Shown here one piece after another: positions 20,203-28,117 of a stretch of DNA of 64,000 bases. Source of the DNA: an uncultured Pelagibacteraceae bacterium (lineage in GTDB: Bacteria > Pseudomonadota > Alphaproteobacteria > Pelagibacterales > Pelagibacteraceae); NCBI GenBank assembly GCA_902604005.1, contig CACKXH010000003.1, positions 1 to 64,000 of the forward strand. Reading direction: 5' to 3'. A model generated the notes under the pieces. That model did not search any database. It had not been told where the DNA came from and was given only the letters and a program-made list of their open reading frames with translations. The position numbers and the translations under genes are program-made. Position 1 is the first letter of the stretch. Each line of letters starts with the position of its first letter.

Positions 20203-21317
20203 TTAAAATTATTATGAAGGTTGATTGCATATCTATCAGTCATACCTGATATAAAATCTGAAATTGCTCTATACTTGTTTTTAGATAATTGCTCTTTTGA
20301 AATAAATTTTTTAGGATTTTTTCTTATCATATTAAAAAGCTTTTTAATTATTAATCTACCTTTGTTATTTTTATTTAATACATTTTTATTATTGTACATT
20401 CTAGTTTTTAAAAAATATCTTATTTCTCCTTCAGAACTTTTAACTTTATCAGAAAAATCAACCATTAAAAAACTAGTTTTATTGATATCTTTAAATGTTT
20501 TAATTTTATTATAATTTAAATTATTTTTTGTATTATTTATTAAATCTTTAATCATATAATCTATTGAATCTCTTATAATCTGATAGGTTGCTATCTTATA
20601 ATTTTGTTTATTAATTTTATTCTTGTATTTTTTGTAAATATCCCTAAAGAAATTAATTTCAACTAACTCCTCTAGTTTAAATAAGTTTGCATTTATTCCA
20701 TCTTGAATATCATGATTATTATAAGCTATATCATCGGAAATAGCTGAGATTTGAGCTTCTAAATATGGATAAGTATTAAAATTGATCATATTTTTAAAAT
20801 TTTTAACTCCTACCAAACTATTAACTAAATCTAAGTTATCTATTGGACCATTATGTTTTAAAAGTCCTTCTATAGTTTCGATTGAAAGATTAAGTCCATT
20901 AAATTTTAAATATTTGTTTTCTAAAAACATAATAATTCTTAAAGTTTGTAAATTATGATCAAACCCACCAAAATCATCCATACATTCATTTAATGCATCT
21001 TCTCCTGCATGACCAAAAGGAGTATGGCCTAAATCATGAGCTAAACTTAATGTTTCAGCTAAATCCTCATTGAGATTTAGATATCTAGCAATAGATCTAG
21101 CTATTTGCGCTACTTCAATTGAGTGAGTTATTCGTGTTCGATAATGATCACCCTCAGTGTTAACGAAAACTTGTGTTTTATGCTTCAATCTTCTAAATGA
21201 AGCACTATGGATAATGCGATCTCTGTCCCTTTGGAAGGGGTTCCTATATTTAGATAAAGATTCTTTGTATATTCTACCTTTGCTTTTAAATAGTCCTAAC
21301 TTTGAGTATTTTTTCAT
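20199..21317 (-). CDS. dgt: deoxyguanosinetriphosphate triphosphohydrolase-like protein
   Basis: A dNTP triphosphohydrolase of the HD superfamily that splits dNTPs to nucleoside and triphosphate. HD motif residues are visible in RTRITHSIEVAQIAR (His) and LAHDLGHTPFGHAGED (HD plus downstream His). I start at ATG 21317 (MKKYSKLGLF, about 372 residues), not the in-frame ATG at 21365, because the extra 16 residues are unlike the family and would nearly reach the divergent Fe-S gene. The segment FQRDRDRIIHSASFRRLKHKTQ is family-typical. It precedes argS with a 4-base overlap. Confidence 0.92.
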   Translation of the reverse strand: MKKYSKLGLFKSKGRIYKESLSKYRNPFQRDRDRIIHSASFRRLKHKTQVFVNTEGDHYRTRITHSIEVAQIARSIARYLNLNEDLAETLSLAHDLGHTPFGHAGEDALNECMDDFGGFDHNLQTLRIIMFLENKYLKFNGLNLSIETIEGLLKHNGPIDNLDLVNSLVGVKNFKNMINFNTYPYLEAQISAISDDIAYNNHDIQDGINANLFKLEELVEINFFRDIYKKYKNKINKQNYKIATYQIIRDSIDYMIKDLINNTKNNLNYNKIKTFKDINKTSFLMVDFSDKVKSSEGEIRYFLKTRMYNNKNVLNKNNKGRLIIKKLFNMIRKNPKKFISKEQLSKNKYRAISDFISGMTDRYAINLHNNFK

Positions 21318-21367
21318 CCTTTTAAATTTAATATTAAGTATTATATTAGTAATAACAGTGATCAATA

Positions 21368-21685
21368 ATGATAAAAGAAATTAAATTTACTGATAAAGCA
21401 CTAAAACAGATAAACAGTCTATTATCGAAAAGAGATAATGGCTCTTTTTTTAGAATCGCTATTAAAGGTGGAGGGTGTTCAGGCTTTCAATATGAATTTA
21501 CCTTTGATCAATCAAAAACTGACGATGATTTAAATTTTAAGAATATTCTAATAGATAAGACATCAGCTGATCTTTTAAAAGGATCTGAAATTGATTATGT
21601 TTCTGAATTAATAGGTGAACAATTTAAAATAACTAATCCACAAACTAAATCTTCTTGTGGTTGTGGTGTTTCATTCTCTCTTTAA
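21368..21685 (+). CDS. erpA: A-type iron-sulfur carrier (ErpA/IscA family)
   Basis: Carries and delivers Fe-S clusters to apo-proteins. The 105-residue protein has the three conserved cysteines: one in GGCSGFQYEF near residue 38 and the CGC pair in SSCGCGVSF at the C-terminus. It is divergent from dgt over 50 AT-rich bases. Its TAA stop overlaps the ATG of the next gene (TAATG), so the two are coupled. ErpA is preferred over IscA because no isc genes are adjacent, but the two cannot be told apart with certainty here. Confidence 0.88.
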   Translation: MIKEIKFTDKALKQINSLLSKRDNGSFFRIAIKGGGCSGFQYEFTFDQSKTDDDLNFKNILIDKTSADLLKGSEIDYVSELIGEQFKITNPQTKSSCGCGVSFSL

Positions 21686-22461
21686 TGTTGATTTCATCGT
21701 GGAATGTTAATTCAGTACGTGCACGTATTGAAAATATTAAAAGTTACATACTAAAATATAAGCCAGATATTGTAATGATGCAGGAAATTAAAACAGAAGA
21801 CAAAAATTTTCCTTATGATGATTTTTCCTCTATGGATTATGAAAGTCATGTATTTGGTCAAAAAAGCTATAACGGTGTTGCAATAATCTCTAAAAGAAAA
21901 TTAAAGAATATTAGAACAGACTTAATTAAAGATAAGCTGAAACAATCAAGAATAATTTCTGGAGAAGTTGAATATAAGAAAAAAGTTGTTCAATTAATTA
22001 ATATCTATACTCCTAATGGAAATCCAGTTGATACTGAAAAATATGATTATAAAAAAAACTGGATGGATCAATTAATCAAACAATTAAAAACTTTATCTAA
22101 AAAAAATTCAAACATAATTCTTGCGGGTGATTTTAATGTTATTCCAGCTGCAGAAGATGTTTACAATGTTAAAAGTTTTGAGGATGATGCTTTATATAGA
22201 TTAGAAATTAGAAAAAAATTCAGAGAGATGCTAAATTTAGGTTTTAGTGATGTTTATAGACATTTTAATGAAACGAAAGAAGGTTATACTTTTTGGGATT
22301 ATATGAGAGGTGCTTGGCAAAAGAATAATGGAATGAGAATAGATCATTTTTTAGTTTCAAACTCTTTAATCGACCAAATAAAATCTATTAATATTAATAA
22401 AGATCCAAGAGGTAGAGAAAAACCTTCTGACCACACTCCAATTGAAATTAAATTAGCTTAA
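21685..22461 (+). CDS. xth: exodeoxyribonuclease III (AP endonuclease)
   Basis: ExoIII cuts at abasic sites and trims 3' ends in base excision repair. The start is the ATG at 21685 giving MLISSWNVNSVRARI, the family's normal N-terminus; the longer in-frame ORF reads back through the Fe-S gene. Active-site motifs: MMQEIKTEDKNFP (metal Glu), GDFNVIP (Asp and Asn), MRIDHFLVS and the terminal KPSDHTPI with the catalytic His. The 3' end overlaps the convergent Ldh-family gene by 9 bases. Confidence 0.95.
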   Translation: MLISSWNVNSVRARIENIKSYILKYKPDIVMMQEIKTEDKNFPYDDFSSMDYESHVFGQKSYNGVAIISKRKLKNIRTDLIKDKLKQSRIISGEVEYKKKVVQLINIYTPNGNPVDTEKYDYKKNWMDQLIKQLKTLSKKNSNIILAGDFNVIPAAEDVYNVKSFEDDALYRLEIRKKFREMLNLGFSDVYRHFNETKEGYTFWDYMRGAWQKNNGMRIDHFLVSNSLIDQIKSININKDPRGREKPSDHTPIEIKLA

Positions 22462-23451
22462 CGATTTTATTTTATTAACTAATTCCTCGTTTATATTACG
22501 AGGACCTTTATCTAATCTATTTTTATGTCTTCTTTCACCTGGTAATCTTACTTCACCCATTGATTTCATTTTATCAAAGAATTCATCTGCATGTTGTTGC
22601 CAATTAGTTCCTGCAGTTTTATCAGGAGAGATAGCAAGAATAAATTCTCCTCCACTTGGTGGGCCACCGTCATTGTTATCTTTAGCAGCTGTTTCAAAAC
22701 TAAAATTATCACCAACTAAAGCTCCAGCCATTAACTCTACCATCATTGCTATTGCAGAACCTTTATAGCCACCAAAAGGAAGTAATACTCCACCATCTGC
22801 TATTGCGCCTGGGTCAGTTGTCTCTTTACCATCTTTAGTTAAACCAGTTCCAAGTGGCACCTTGTGCCCTTCTCTTTTGGCAACTTGAACTTCTCCCATT
22901 GCCATTGATGCAGTTGCCATATCATAAACAACTGGAGTTTTGCCTGGTCTTGGCCAGGCAAATGATATTGGGTTAGTTCCAAATAATGGTTTGATTGCTC
23001 CAGCAGGAGCTACTGCAGGCTTGTATGATGTGCAGGCAAAGGCAACTAAACCCTCTTCTGCTAATTTTTCTGTTTCAGGCCACATCGCAGCCATGTGATG
23101 AGAATTATTTATTGAAAGAACTGCAACACCATTTTCTTTTGTTGCTTTTGCTAATTCAGGTAAACCTTTATTTAAAACAACAGGCGCTAAACAATTATTA
23201 CCTTGAACTTTAATTACTGATGGAGAAATCTTTTTAACTTCTGGTTTTCCTTTGCCATTAATTTTTCCACTTTTTAATCCATTTACATATGCTGGTAATC
23301 TAAATAAACCATGAGATAGTGAGCCATCTCTTTCAGCATTTCTGATTAAGTCAGAAAGAATAGATGCTGTTTCATCATCACATCCATTAGCTAATAAGGT
23401 TTTTTTAGCTAAATCAAATATTTCATCTAATGTAAGGGAAACTGTACTCAT
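22453..23451 (-). CDS. Ldh-family (malate/L-lactate/ureidoglycolate type) NAD(P)-dependent oxidoreductase
   Basis: A 332-residue member of the type 2 malate/lactate dehydrogenase family, which reduces 2-oxo acids or cyclic imino acids with NAD(P)H. The NNSHHMAAMWPETEKLA stretch near residue 118 carries the expected catalytic His, and LFGTNPISFAWP near 155 with YDMATASMAMGEV near 175 are cofactor-site hallmarks. The substrate (malate, lactate, sulfolactate, piperideine carboxylate and others) cannot be read from sequence. Neighbours give no pathway; the next gene on this strand is znuA. Confidence 0.88.
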   Translation of the reverse strand: MSTVSLTLDEIFDLAKKTLLANGCDDETASILSDLIRNAERDGSLSHGLFRLPAYVNGLKSGKINGKGKPEVKKISPSVIKVQGNNCLAPVVLNKGLPELAKATKENGVAVLSINNSHHMAAMWPETEKLAEEGLVAFACTSYKPAVAPAGAIKPLFGTNPISFAWPRPGKTPVVYDMATASMAMGEVQVAKREGHKVPLGTGLTKDGKETTDPGAIADGGVLLPFGGYKGSAIAMMVELMAGALVGDNFSFETAAKDNNDGGPPSGGEFILAISPDKTAGTNWQQHADEFFDKMKSMGEVRLPGERRHKNRLDKGPRNINEELVNKIKSLS

Positions 23452-23493
23452 CCCATTATTAGATATTATTTATGACTAAAGATCAATTTTTAT

Positions 23494-24549
23494 TTAACAA
23501 CCTTTAAAAGATTTTGACATGTTGCCAATTAAATCAAAATAAAGATCTTTACCTGGATTAAGAGTTGCTCCTAATGGATCTATAACCCCTGTTGCAACAT
23601 TAGTATCTTTTGCTACAGCTTTTATAATATCAGGGTTAAACTGTGGCTCTGAAAATATACAGCTTACTTTATCGTGCTCAATTATTTCTCTTATTTCAGC
23701 TAATTGTTCAGCCCCAGGCATTACGTCTGTATTTACAGTGAATGCGCCAAGAATATTAATGCCAAATCTTTTTTCAAAGTATTGATATGCATCATGAAAA
23801 ACGATTGATTTGAAATCTTTGTTTAATTCAGATTTTACTTTCTTAGTAAGTTTATCTAAATCTTTATGTGCTTTTTTTAAATTTGCTTTATATTTAGCTT
23901 CATTTTTTTGATCATTCTCGATCAAGTGTTCTGCCATTTCACTTAAAATTACTTTTGCATTCATTGGATCCAGCCAAATATGGGGGTCATACTCACCATG
24001 TGCGTGTCCCTCATGACCGTGATCATCGTGACCATCTTCTTTATGCTCATCGTCATGTCCGTGGTCATCGTGACCATCTTCTTTATGCTCATCGTCATGT
24101 CCGTGGTCGTCATGATCGTCTTCTTTTTTAGCATGATCATCGTGGTCATCCTCTTTATGACCATGATCGTCATGACCTTCAAAAATATTTCTTTCTCTAA
24201 ATTTAAGTTTAGTTAAACCTTTGATTTCCATTAATTCAATTTTTTCAGCTTTTTTTGCAATTGATTTCAATGGTTTTTCTAAAAAACTCTCTATATCTTC
24301 ACCAACCCAAAATATAATATCTGCATTTTGTATCATTTTGGCATGTGAAGGTTTTAATGCAAATCCGTGTGGTGAAGCATAACCATCTACAATTAAATCT
24401 GGTTTTCCAACGCCATCCATAAGATAACTAGCAAGTGAATGAATTGGTTTTATTGTTGCTACAACTTTAATTTCTGCATTAGCAGGTGTAAAAATTGTTA
24501 AGAATGATAAAAATGATAGTAATAATGAAAGTTTTTTTATTGTTTTCAT
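23494..24549 (-). CDS. znuA: zinc ABC transporter substrate-binding protein ZnuA
   Basis: The periplasmic zinc-capturing protein of ZnuABC. The 351-residue precursor has a signal peptide (residues 1-25, cleavage near ANAE). Zinc-ligand regions include SPHGFALKPSHA near 60, GEYDPHIWLDP near 188 and FHDAYQYFEKRF near 250. A His/Asp/Glu-rich loop covers about residues 123-186 and contains two nearly identical 14-residue units. It is divergent from znuCB-zur, with two Zur-type operators in the shared 70-base region. Confidence 0.96.
   Translation of the reverse strand: MKTIKKLSLLLSFLSFLTIFTPANAEIKVVATIKPIHSLASYLMDGVGKPDLIVDGYASPHGFALKPSHAKMIQNADIIFWVGEDIESFLEKPLKSIAKKAEKIELMEIKGLTKLKFRERNIFEGHDDHGHKEDDHDDHAKKEDDHDDHGHDDEHKEDGHDDHGHDDEHKEDGHDDHGHEGHAHGEYDPHIWLDPMNAKVILSEMAEHLIENDQKNEAKYKANLKKAHKDLDKLTKKVKSELNKDFKSIVFHDAYQYFEKRFGINILGAFTVNTDVMPGAEQLAEIREIIEHDKVSCIFSEPQFNPDIIKAVAKDTNVATGVIDPLGATLNPGKDLYFDLIGNMSKSFKGC
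24019..24102 (-). repeat. two tandem 42-bp units coding for the ZnuA histidine-rich loop
   Basis: The units at 24019-24060 and 24061-24102 differ by a single base in what I can compare. Each codes for 14 residues of the DDHGHDDEHKEDGH type. Similar but more diverged His/Asp codons continue on both sides. The repeat is in frame, so copy number changes would alter loop length without breaking the gene. Confidence 0.9.
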
Positions 24550-24566
24550 AGTTTAATTATTAGAGT

Positions 24567-24581
24567 TGTTATAATATAACA
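24567..24581. promoter_or_regulatory. Zur box 1 (znuA / znuCB-zur)
   Basis: TGTTATAATATAACA is a perfect 7-1-7 palindrome and matches the core of the well-known gammaproteobacterial Zur operator. It lies 18 bases before the znuA start and 39 bases before znuC, in the shared divergent region. Zur with zinc is expected to repress both directions. Confidence 0.88.
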
Positions 24582-24584
24582 CTA

Positions 24585-24599
24585 TGTAATAATATAACA
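24585..24599. promoter_or_regulatory. Zur box 2 (znuA / znuCB-zur)
   Basis: TGTAATAATATAACA repeats the first box with one mismatch in the left arm. The two centres are 18 bases apart, less than two helical turns. It lies 21 bases before the znuC start codon, where it would cover a znuC promoter. Confidence 0.75.
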
Positions 24600-24619
24600 T
24601 ATATTAGTCAAGCGATAAA

Positions 24620-25366
24620 ATGAGTAATAGTCAAAATATATTAGTAAAATTAAAAGATGCAGGATTTTGCATAAACGACAAATGGCTCGTTAAAGGAGTA
24701 TCACTTCAAGTTGAAAAAGGTAAGATTGTTACTCTTATAGGTCCTAATGGGTCGGGAAAAAGTACAACAGCTAAGATTGCTTTAGGTATTTACAAAAAAA
24801 TTGATGGTGAGGTTGAAAAATACACCAATAAAATTGGATATGTTCCTCAAAAAATCTCAATTGATTGGACATTACCACTCAGAGTAAATGATTTTATGGT
24901 ATTAACTGAAAATCTTAATAAAGAAATAATTGATGAAGCTTTATCATTGACAGGTGTTATTCATCTTAAAGATAAAAATTTAGGAGATTTATCTGGTGGT
25001 GAATTTCAAAGAGTATTACTTGCTAGAGCTATTTCAAAAAAACCAGATCTATTAGTACTTGATGAACCAGTACAAGGAGTAGATTTTACTGGTGAAATTG
25101 CTTTGTACGAACTAATAAAAAAAATTTCAGATGAATTAAATTGCGGTATCTTATTGATTTCACACGACTTGCATACTGTGATGAGTGCAACAGACCATGT
25201 TGTTTGTTTAAATGGTCATGTTTGTTGCTCAGGTTCCCCATTAGATGTTGCAAAAAATAATGAGTATAAAGCTTTATTTGGTGAGCAAGCTTCTCAAATA
25301 TTATCAAGATATGAGCATAAACATGATCATATTCATACAGATGAAGGTGAAATTAAAAAAAACTAG
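24620..25366 (+). CDS. znuC: zinc ABC transporter ATP-binding protein ZnuC
   Basis: The ATPase of the zinc importer. The 248-residue protein shows Walker A GPNGSGKST near 39, the Q-loop VPQ near 80, signature LSGGEFQRVLLARA near 131, Walker B LLVLDEPVQGVD near 152 and the H-loop His in LLISHDLHTV. The last residues are His-rich (EHKHDHIHTDE), plausibly metal-binding. Its TAG stop ends at 25366 and znuB starts on the next base. Confidence 0.97.
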   Translation: MSNSQNILVKLKDAGFCINDKWLVKGVSLQVEKGKIVTLIGPNGSGKSTTAKIALGIYKKIDGEVEKYTNKIGYVPQKISIDWTLPLRVNDFMVLTENLNKEIIDEALSLTGVIHLKDKNLGDLSGGEFQRVLLARAISKKPDLLVLDEPVQGVDFTGEIALYELIKKISDELNCGILLISHDLHTVMSATDHVVCLNGHVCCSGSPLDVAKNNEYKALFGEQASQILSRYEHKHDHIHTDEGEIKKN

Positions 25367-26170
25367 ATGTTTGATGATTTTTTCATAAGAGCTTTGGTTG
25401 CTGGAATAGGAGTTGCTTTTGTAACAGGACCCCTTGGTTGTTTCGTAATTTGGAGAAGATTGTCTTATTTTGGTGATACTCTTGCCCACTCTGCTCTTCT
25501 TGGAGTTACATTGGCTTTTACGATGGAATTTAATATTGCATTATCAGTATTCATAATTTCTTCTTTAATAGCTTTAACTTTAATTCAACTTCAAAAAAGA
25601 ACAAACTTACCTGGTGATGCTTTACTGGGTCTTTTAGCTCATTCATCATTAGCAGTAGGACTTGTTGTTATAGGATTCTTAACATTCATTAGGTTTGATA
25701 TTATGGGACTATTATTTGGTGACATACTAGCAGTTACAGTGGATGATTTATTAATTATATGGATTGGAGGAGCATTAATTCTCTTAATTCTAAAATTGAT
25801 TTGGAAACCTTTATTCGCTTCAACTGTTAATTATGAATTAGCTGAAGCAGAAGGATTAAACCCGGATCGAGCAAAGGCTATATTTACAATTTTAATGGCA
25901 GCAATCATTGCAATATCAATCAAAATGGTCGGATTATTGTTAATAACTGGAATGTTAATTATACCTGCCGCAATGGCTAGAAATATTTCATCAAGTCCTC
26001 AGAAAATGGTAATATATTCAATCATTGGTGGATTATTATCTGTGATTTTAGGATTATTTTCTTCATTAGAATTTAATACTTCCTCAGGTCCATCAATAAT
26101 AACTGCTGCCTTAATATTATTTATACTTTCATTATTCAAAATTAAGCAATCAATTAAATTGAAAAATTAA
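25367..26170 (+). CDS. znuB: zinc ABC transporter permease ZnuB
   Basis: The membrane channel of the zinc importer, ABC-3 family. The 267-residue protein has about eight hydrophobic segments. The GDTLAHSALLGV stretch near residue 35 and AEAEGLNPDRAKAIF near 162 are family-typical, the latter being the coupling region for ZnuC. It begins right after the znuC stop, with zur 15 bases downstream. Confidence 0.96.
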   Translation: MFDDFFIRALVAGIGVAFVTGPLGCFVIWRRLSYFGDTLAHSALLGVTLAFTMEFNIALSVFIISSLIALTLIQLQKRTNLPGDALLGLLAHSSLAVGLVVIGFLTFIRFDIMGLLFGDILAVTVDDLLIIWIGGALILLILKLIWKPLFASTVNYELAEAEGLNPDRAKAIFTILMAAIIAISIKMVGLLLITGMLIIPAAMARNISSSPQKMVIYSIIGGLLSVILGLFSSLEFNTSSGPSIITAALILFILSLFKIKQSIKLKN

Positions 26171-26185
26171 TGAGGAATCAGTAAA

Positions 26186-26587
26186 ATGAAAACAATGCAC
26201 AAAGAACATACTCTCACAAAAAATCAGCAAATTATTTTTGATTTAATTGATAAATCTTCAGAGCCAATGAAAGCTTATGCAATACTTTTTAATGTTCAAA
26301 AAAAAGGTATTAAAGCTCCATTACAAGTTTATCGAGCATTAGATAAACTAGTTGAAATAGGAAAAATTCATAAAATTGAAAGTAGAAATGCTTTTATTGC
26401 GTGTCACAATTCAAGCTGTCAGGTAGCTAAAGCTACTGCTTTTTCTATCTGTGAGATTTGTGAGAAAGTTACAGAAATAAGTAGCGCAGGTCTTTCCAAA
26501 TACTTAGCTAACTTCAAAGACAAAGATGGTATGAAATATAGTAAATACAATCTTGAGTTTTTTGGATTATGTAAAAAGTGTAGATAA
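26186..26587 (+). CDS. zur: zinc uptake regulator, Fur family
   Basis: A 133-residue Fur-family repressor, assigned to zinc because it closes the znuCB operon and a Zur-type operator precedes that operon. The N-terminal winged helix (about 10-75) includes KAPLQVYRALDKLVEIGKIHKI, and the C-terminal part has structural zinc cysteines in CEIC (near 92) and CKKC at the very end. An AGGAATCAGTAAA stretch precedes the ATG. It presumably represses its own operon. Confidence 0.93.
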   Translation: MKTMHKEHTLTKNQQIIFDLIDKSSEPMKAYAILFNVQKKGIKAPLQVYRALDKLVEIGKIHKIESRNAFIACHNSSCQVAKATAFSICEICEKVTEISSAGLSKYLANFKDKDGMKYSKYNLEFFGLCKKCR

Positions 26588-26631
26588 GTTATTATCTAAA
26601 ATCAAAATAAAACAAGCTGAAAGGAAAACGA

Positions 26632-26853
26632 ATGTTTATCAAGAAGTACCTTAAATGGATAAGTACATTTCTAGTCTTAGTTGGTATTCTATTAACAAAC
26701 CTAAATATATATCCTTTAAATATATACTTTCACGGATTAGGTGTTATTGGATGGACTATCGCTGGATTTGTTAGCAAAGATAAAGCGATACTAACTAACT
26801 TTGGATTACAAATACCATTGTTCTTAATAGGAATTTATAAGATTATTATTTAG
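26632..26853 (+). CDS. small membrane protein of unknown function
   Basis: A 73-residue protein with three short hydrophobic segments (about 8-26, 32-48 and 55-72) separated by a charged VSKDKA turn. A good ribosome site (AAGGA) sits 7 bases before the ATG. It may belong to a small DUF6552-like family, which I cannot confirm. Its TAG stop overlaps the GTG start of arsC (TAGTG), so the two are made together. It begins 44 bases after zur, so zinc control by read-through is possible. Confidence 0.7.
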   Translation: MFIKKYLKWISTFLVLVGILLTNLNIYPLNIYFHGLGVIGWTIAGFVSKDKAILTNFGLQIPLFLIGIYKIII

Positions 26854-27287
26854 TGAAAAATATATTATTTGTTTGTACAGGAAACTCTGCAAGAAGTATC
26901 ATAGCTGAGTCTTTAGTTAATAATAGATATAATGATAAATTCAAAGCCTATAGTGCTGGTAGTAATCCTTCTGGAGAAATTAACAAAGATATAAAACATT
27001 TTTTAAATAATAAAGGTTTCAATCTTCAAAACTACTCATCCAAAAATTTTAATGTTTTTGTTAATGGAGAAATCAAAATTGATCATGTTATTACTGTATG
27101 TAATAATGCAAATAATGAAGTATGTCCTATTTGGCCTAAGGAAAATCAAATCATACACTGGGATATTGAAGATCCAGTAACAAAACTAAATAATGCTAGT
27201 GAGGATAAAAAATTTAAGATAATTACTGATACTTTTAATAATATTGATAAAAGAATTAAAAATTGGATTCTAAATGAAAAATACTAA
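26853..27287 (+). CDS. arsC: arsenate reductase, low-molecular-weight phosphatase type
   Basis: A 144-residue protein of the thioredoxin-coupled ArsC / LMW-phosphatase fold that reduces arsenate to arsenite. The P-loop CTGNSAR spans residues 8-14 and the redox cysteine pair is in CNNANNEVCP near residue 89. The start is GTG at 26853, giving MKNILFVCTGNSARS. The companion aquaporin overlaps its end by 14 bases, and an ArsC-aquaporin pair matches the AqpS arrangement, in which arsenite leaves through the channel. No ArsR or ArsB is seen. Confidence 0.9.
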   Translation: MKNILFVCTGNSARSIIAESLVNNRYNDKFKAYSAGSNPSGEINKDIKHFLNNKGFNLQNYSSKNFNVFVNGEIKIDHVITVCNNANNEVCPIWPKENQIIHWDIEDPVTKLNNASEDKKFKIITDTFNNIDKRIKNWILNEKY

Positions 27288-27924
27288 CAAAATATTTTTA
27301 GGTGAATTTATTGGAAGTAGCTTTTTAGTAATGGTTATTGTCGGGTCAGGAATAATGGCTGAAAATCTCACAAATGATAATGCTTTGAGATTAACGGCTA
27401 ATACACTCGCAACTGGTGCTGGCCTATTTGTCTTAATAACTGCTTTTGCAAATATTTCAGGTGCACATTTCAATCCTTTTGTGAGTTTAGCGATGTTTTT
27501 AAGAAAAAAAATCAATGGAAAACTTCTCATCATATATATTCCTGCACAAATACTTGGTTGTTTGCTAGGTGTTATGTTGGCTAATGTTTTTTTTGAACAC
27601 GATATTCTTGAGTTATCGACAAAAAATAGAGATGGTTTTCATATTTTCTTATCTGAAATAATTGCTACTTTTGGTTTAATTTTTATTATTTTTGCTACTC
27701 AAAAAGATGGCAAAATAACAATAGCTGCTAGTGTTGCAACATATATTATGGCTGGTTATTGGTTTACATCATCAACATCTTTTGCAAATCCAGCTGTTGC
27801 AATAGCTAGAACTTTTACTGATTCTTTTACAGGAATTAATTATTTGAATACGCCTACATATATTTTAGCTGAATTTTTGGGAGCCCTTATAGCTGTATAT
27901 TTTATTAAGAAATTAATTAAATAA
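27274..27924 (+). CDS. aquaglyceroporin (MIP family, AqpS-like), probable arsenite channel
   Basis: A 216-residue six-helix channel. The first NPA-type motif is NPF at residues 67-69 (GAHFNPFVS) and the second is NPA at 172-174 (SFANPAVAIAR), followed by the selectivity-filter Arg179. The altered first motif, the short length and the arsC overlap resemble AqpS, which lets arsenite flow down its gradient. Transport of glycerol or other small neutral solutes is also possible. Confidence 0.87.
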   Translation: MKNTNKIFLGEFIGSSFLVMVIVGSGIMAENLTNDNALRLTANTLATGAGLFVLITAFANISGAHFNPFVSLAMFLRKKINGKLLIIYIPAQILGCLLGVMLANVFFEHDILELSTKNRDGFHIFLSEIIATFGLIFIIFATQKDGKITIAASVATYIMAGYWFTSSTSFANPAVAIARTFTDSFTGINYLNTPTYILAEFLGALIAVYFIKKLIK

Positions 27925-28117
27925 ATACAACTTTATTGAGAAATAAAAAATATTTTAAAGTAGACATCAATATTTAATAGTTTATTAGTTAACGAATCAG
28001 CCCCTTAATTCTCAAATTAGTTTATTCTTTTATAGAATTTTTTTTACTCTCACATTACATAGATTTTAAGTCATGAATCGATAGGAACCGAAAACAATAA
28101 TATAAAGGAGATAAAAA
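27925..28117 (+). other. 193-base leader before the PiT-like gene
   Basis: This is one of the longest stretches here without a gene. It holds a weak hairpin (ATTCT/AGAAT, around 28024-28038) followed by a run of T that could end the arsC-aquaporin transcript, and then about 75 bases leading to a strong ribosome site. I cannot assign it to a known riboswitch family. Confidence 0.4.
28105..28110 (+). promoter_or_regulatory. strong ribosome binding site of the PiT-like gene
   Basis: AAGGAG ends 7 bases before ATG 28118, the ideal spacing. Most genes in this window have weaker or no such site, so this gene is probably translated strongly. Confidence 0.8.

Noticed and set aside
21319-21365. Longer start for dgt at 21365
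   Set aside because: The added 16 residues are hydrophobic and unlike the family; MKKYSKLGLF at 21317 is the better start and leaves room for the divergent promoters.
21655-21684. Longer start for the exonuclease III gene at 21655
   Set aside because: It would lie inside the Fe-S carrier gene; ATG 21685 gives the family N-terminus MLISSWNVNSV.
23961-24216. Repetitive open frames on both strands inside znuA, and a possible CRISPR-like repeat
   Set aside because: They are shadow frames of the His/Asp-coding tandem repeat; there are no spacers and only two clear units.
28024-28046. Intrinsic terminator after the aquaporin gene
   Set aside because: The stem is only five A/T-rich pairs. The T run is suggestive but in this base composition such a structure arises easily by chance, so it is mentioned only within the leader.
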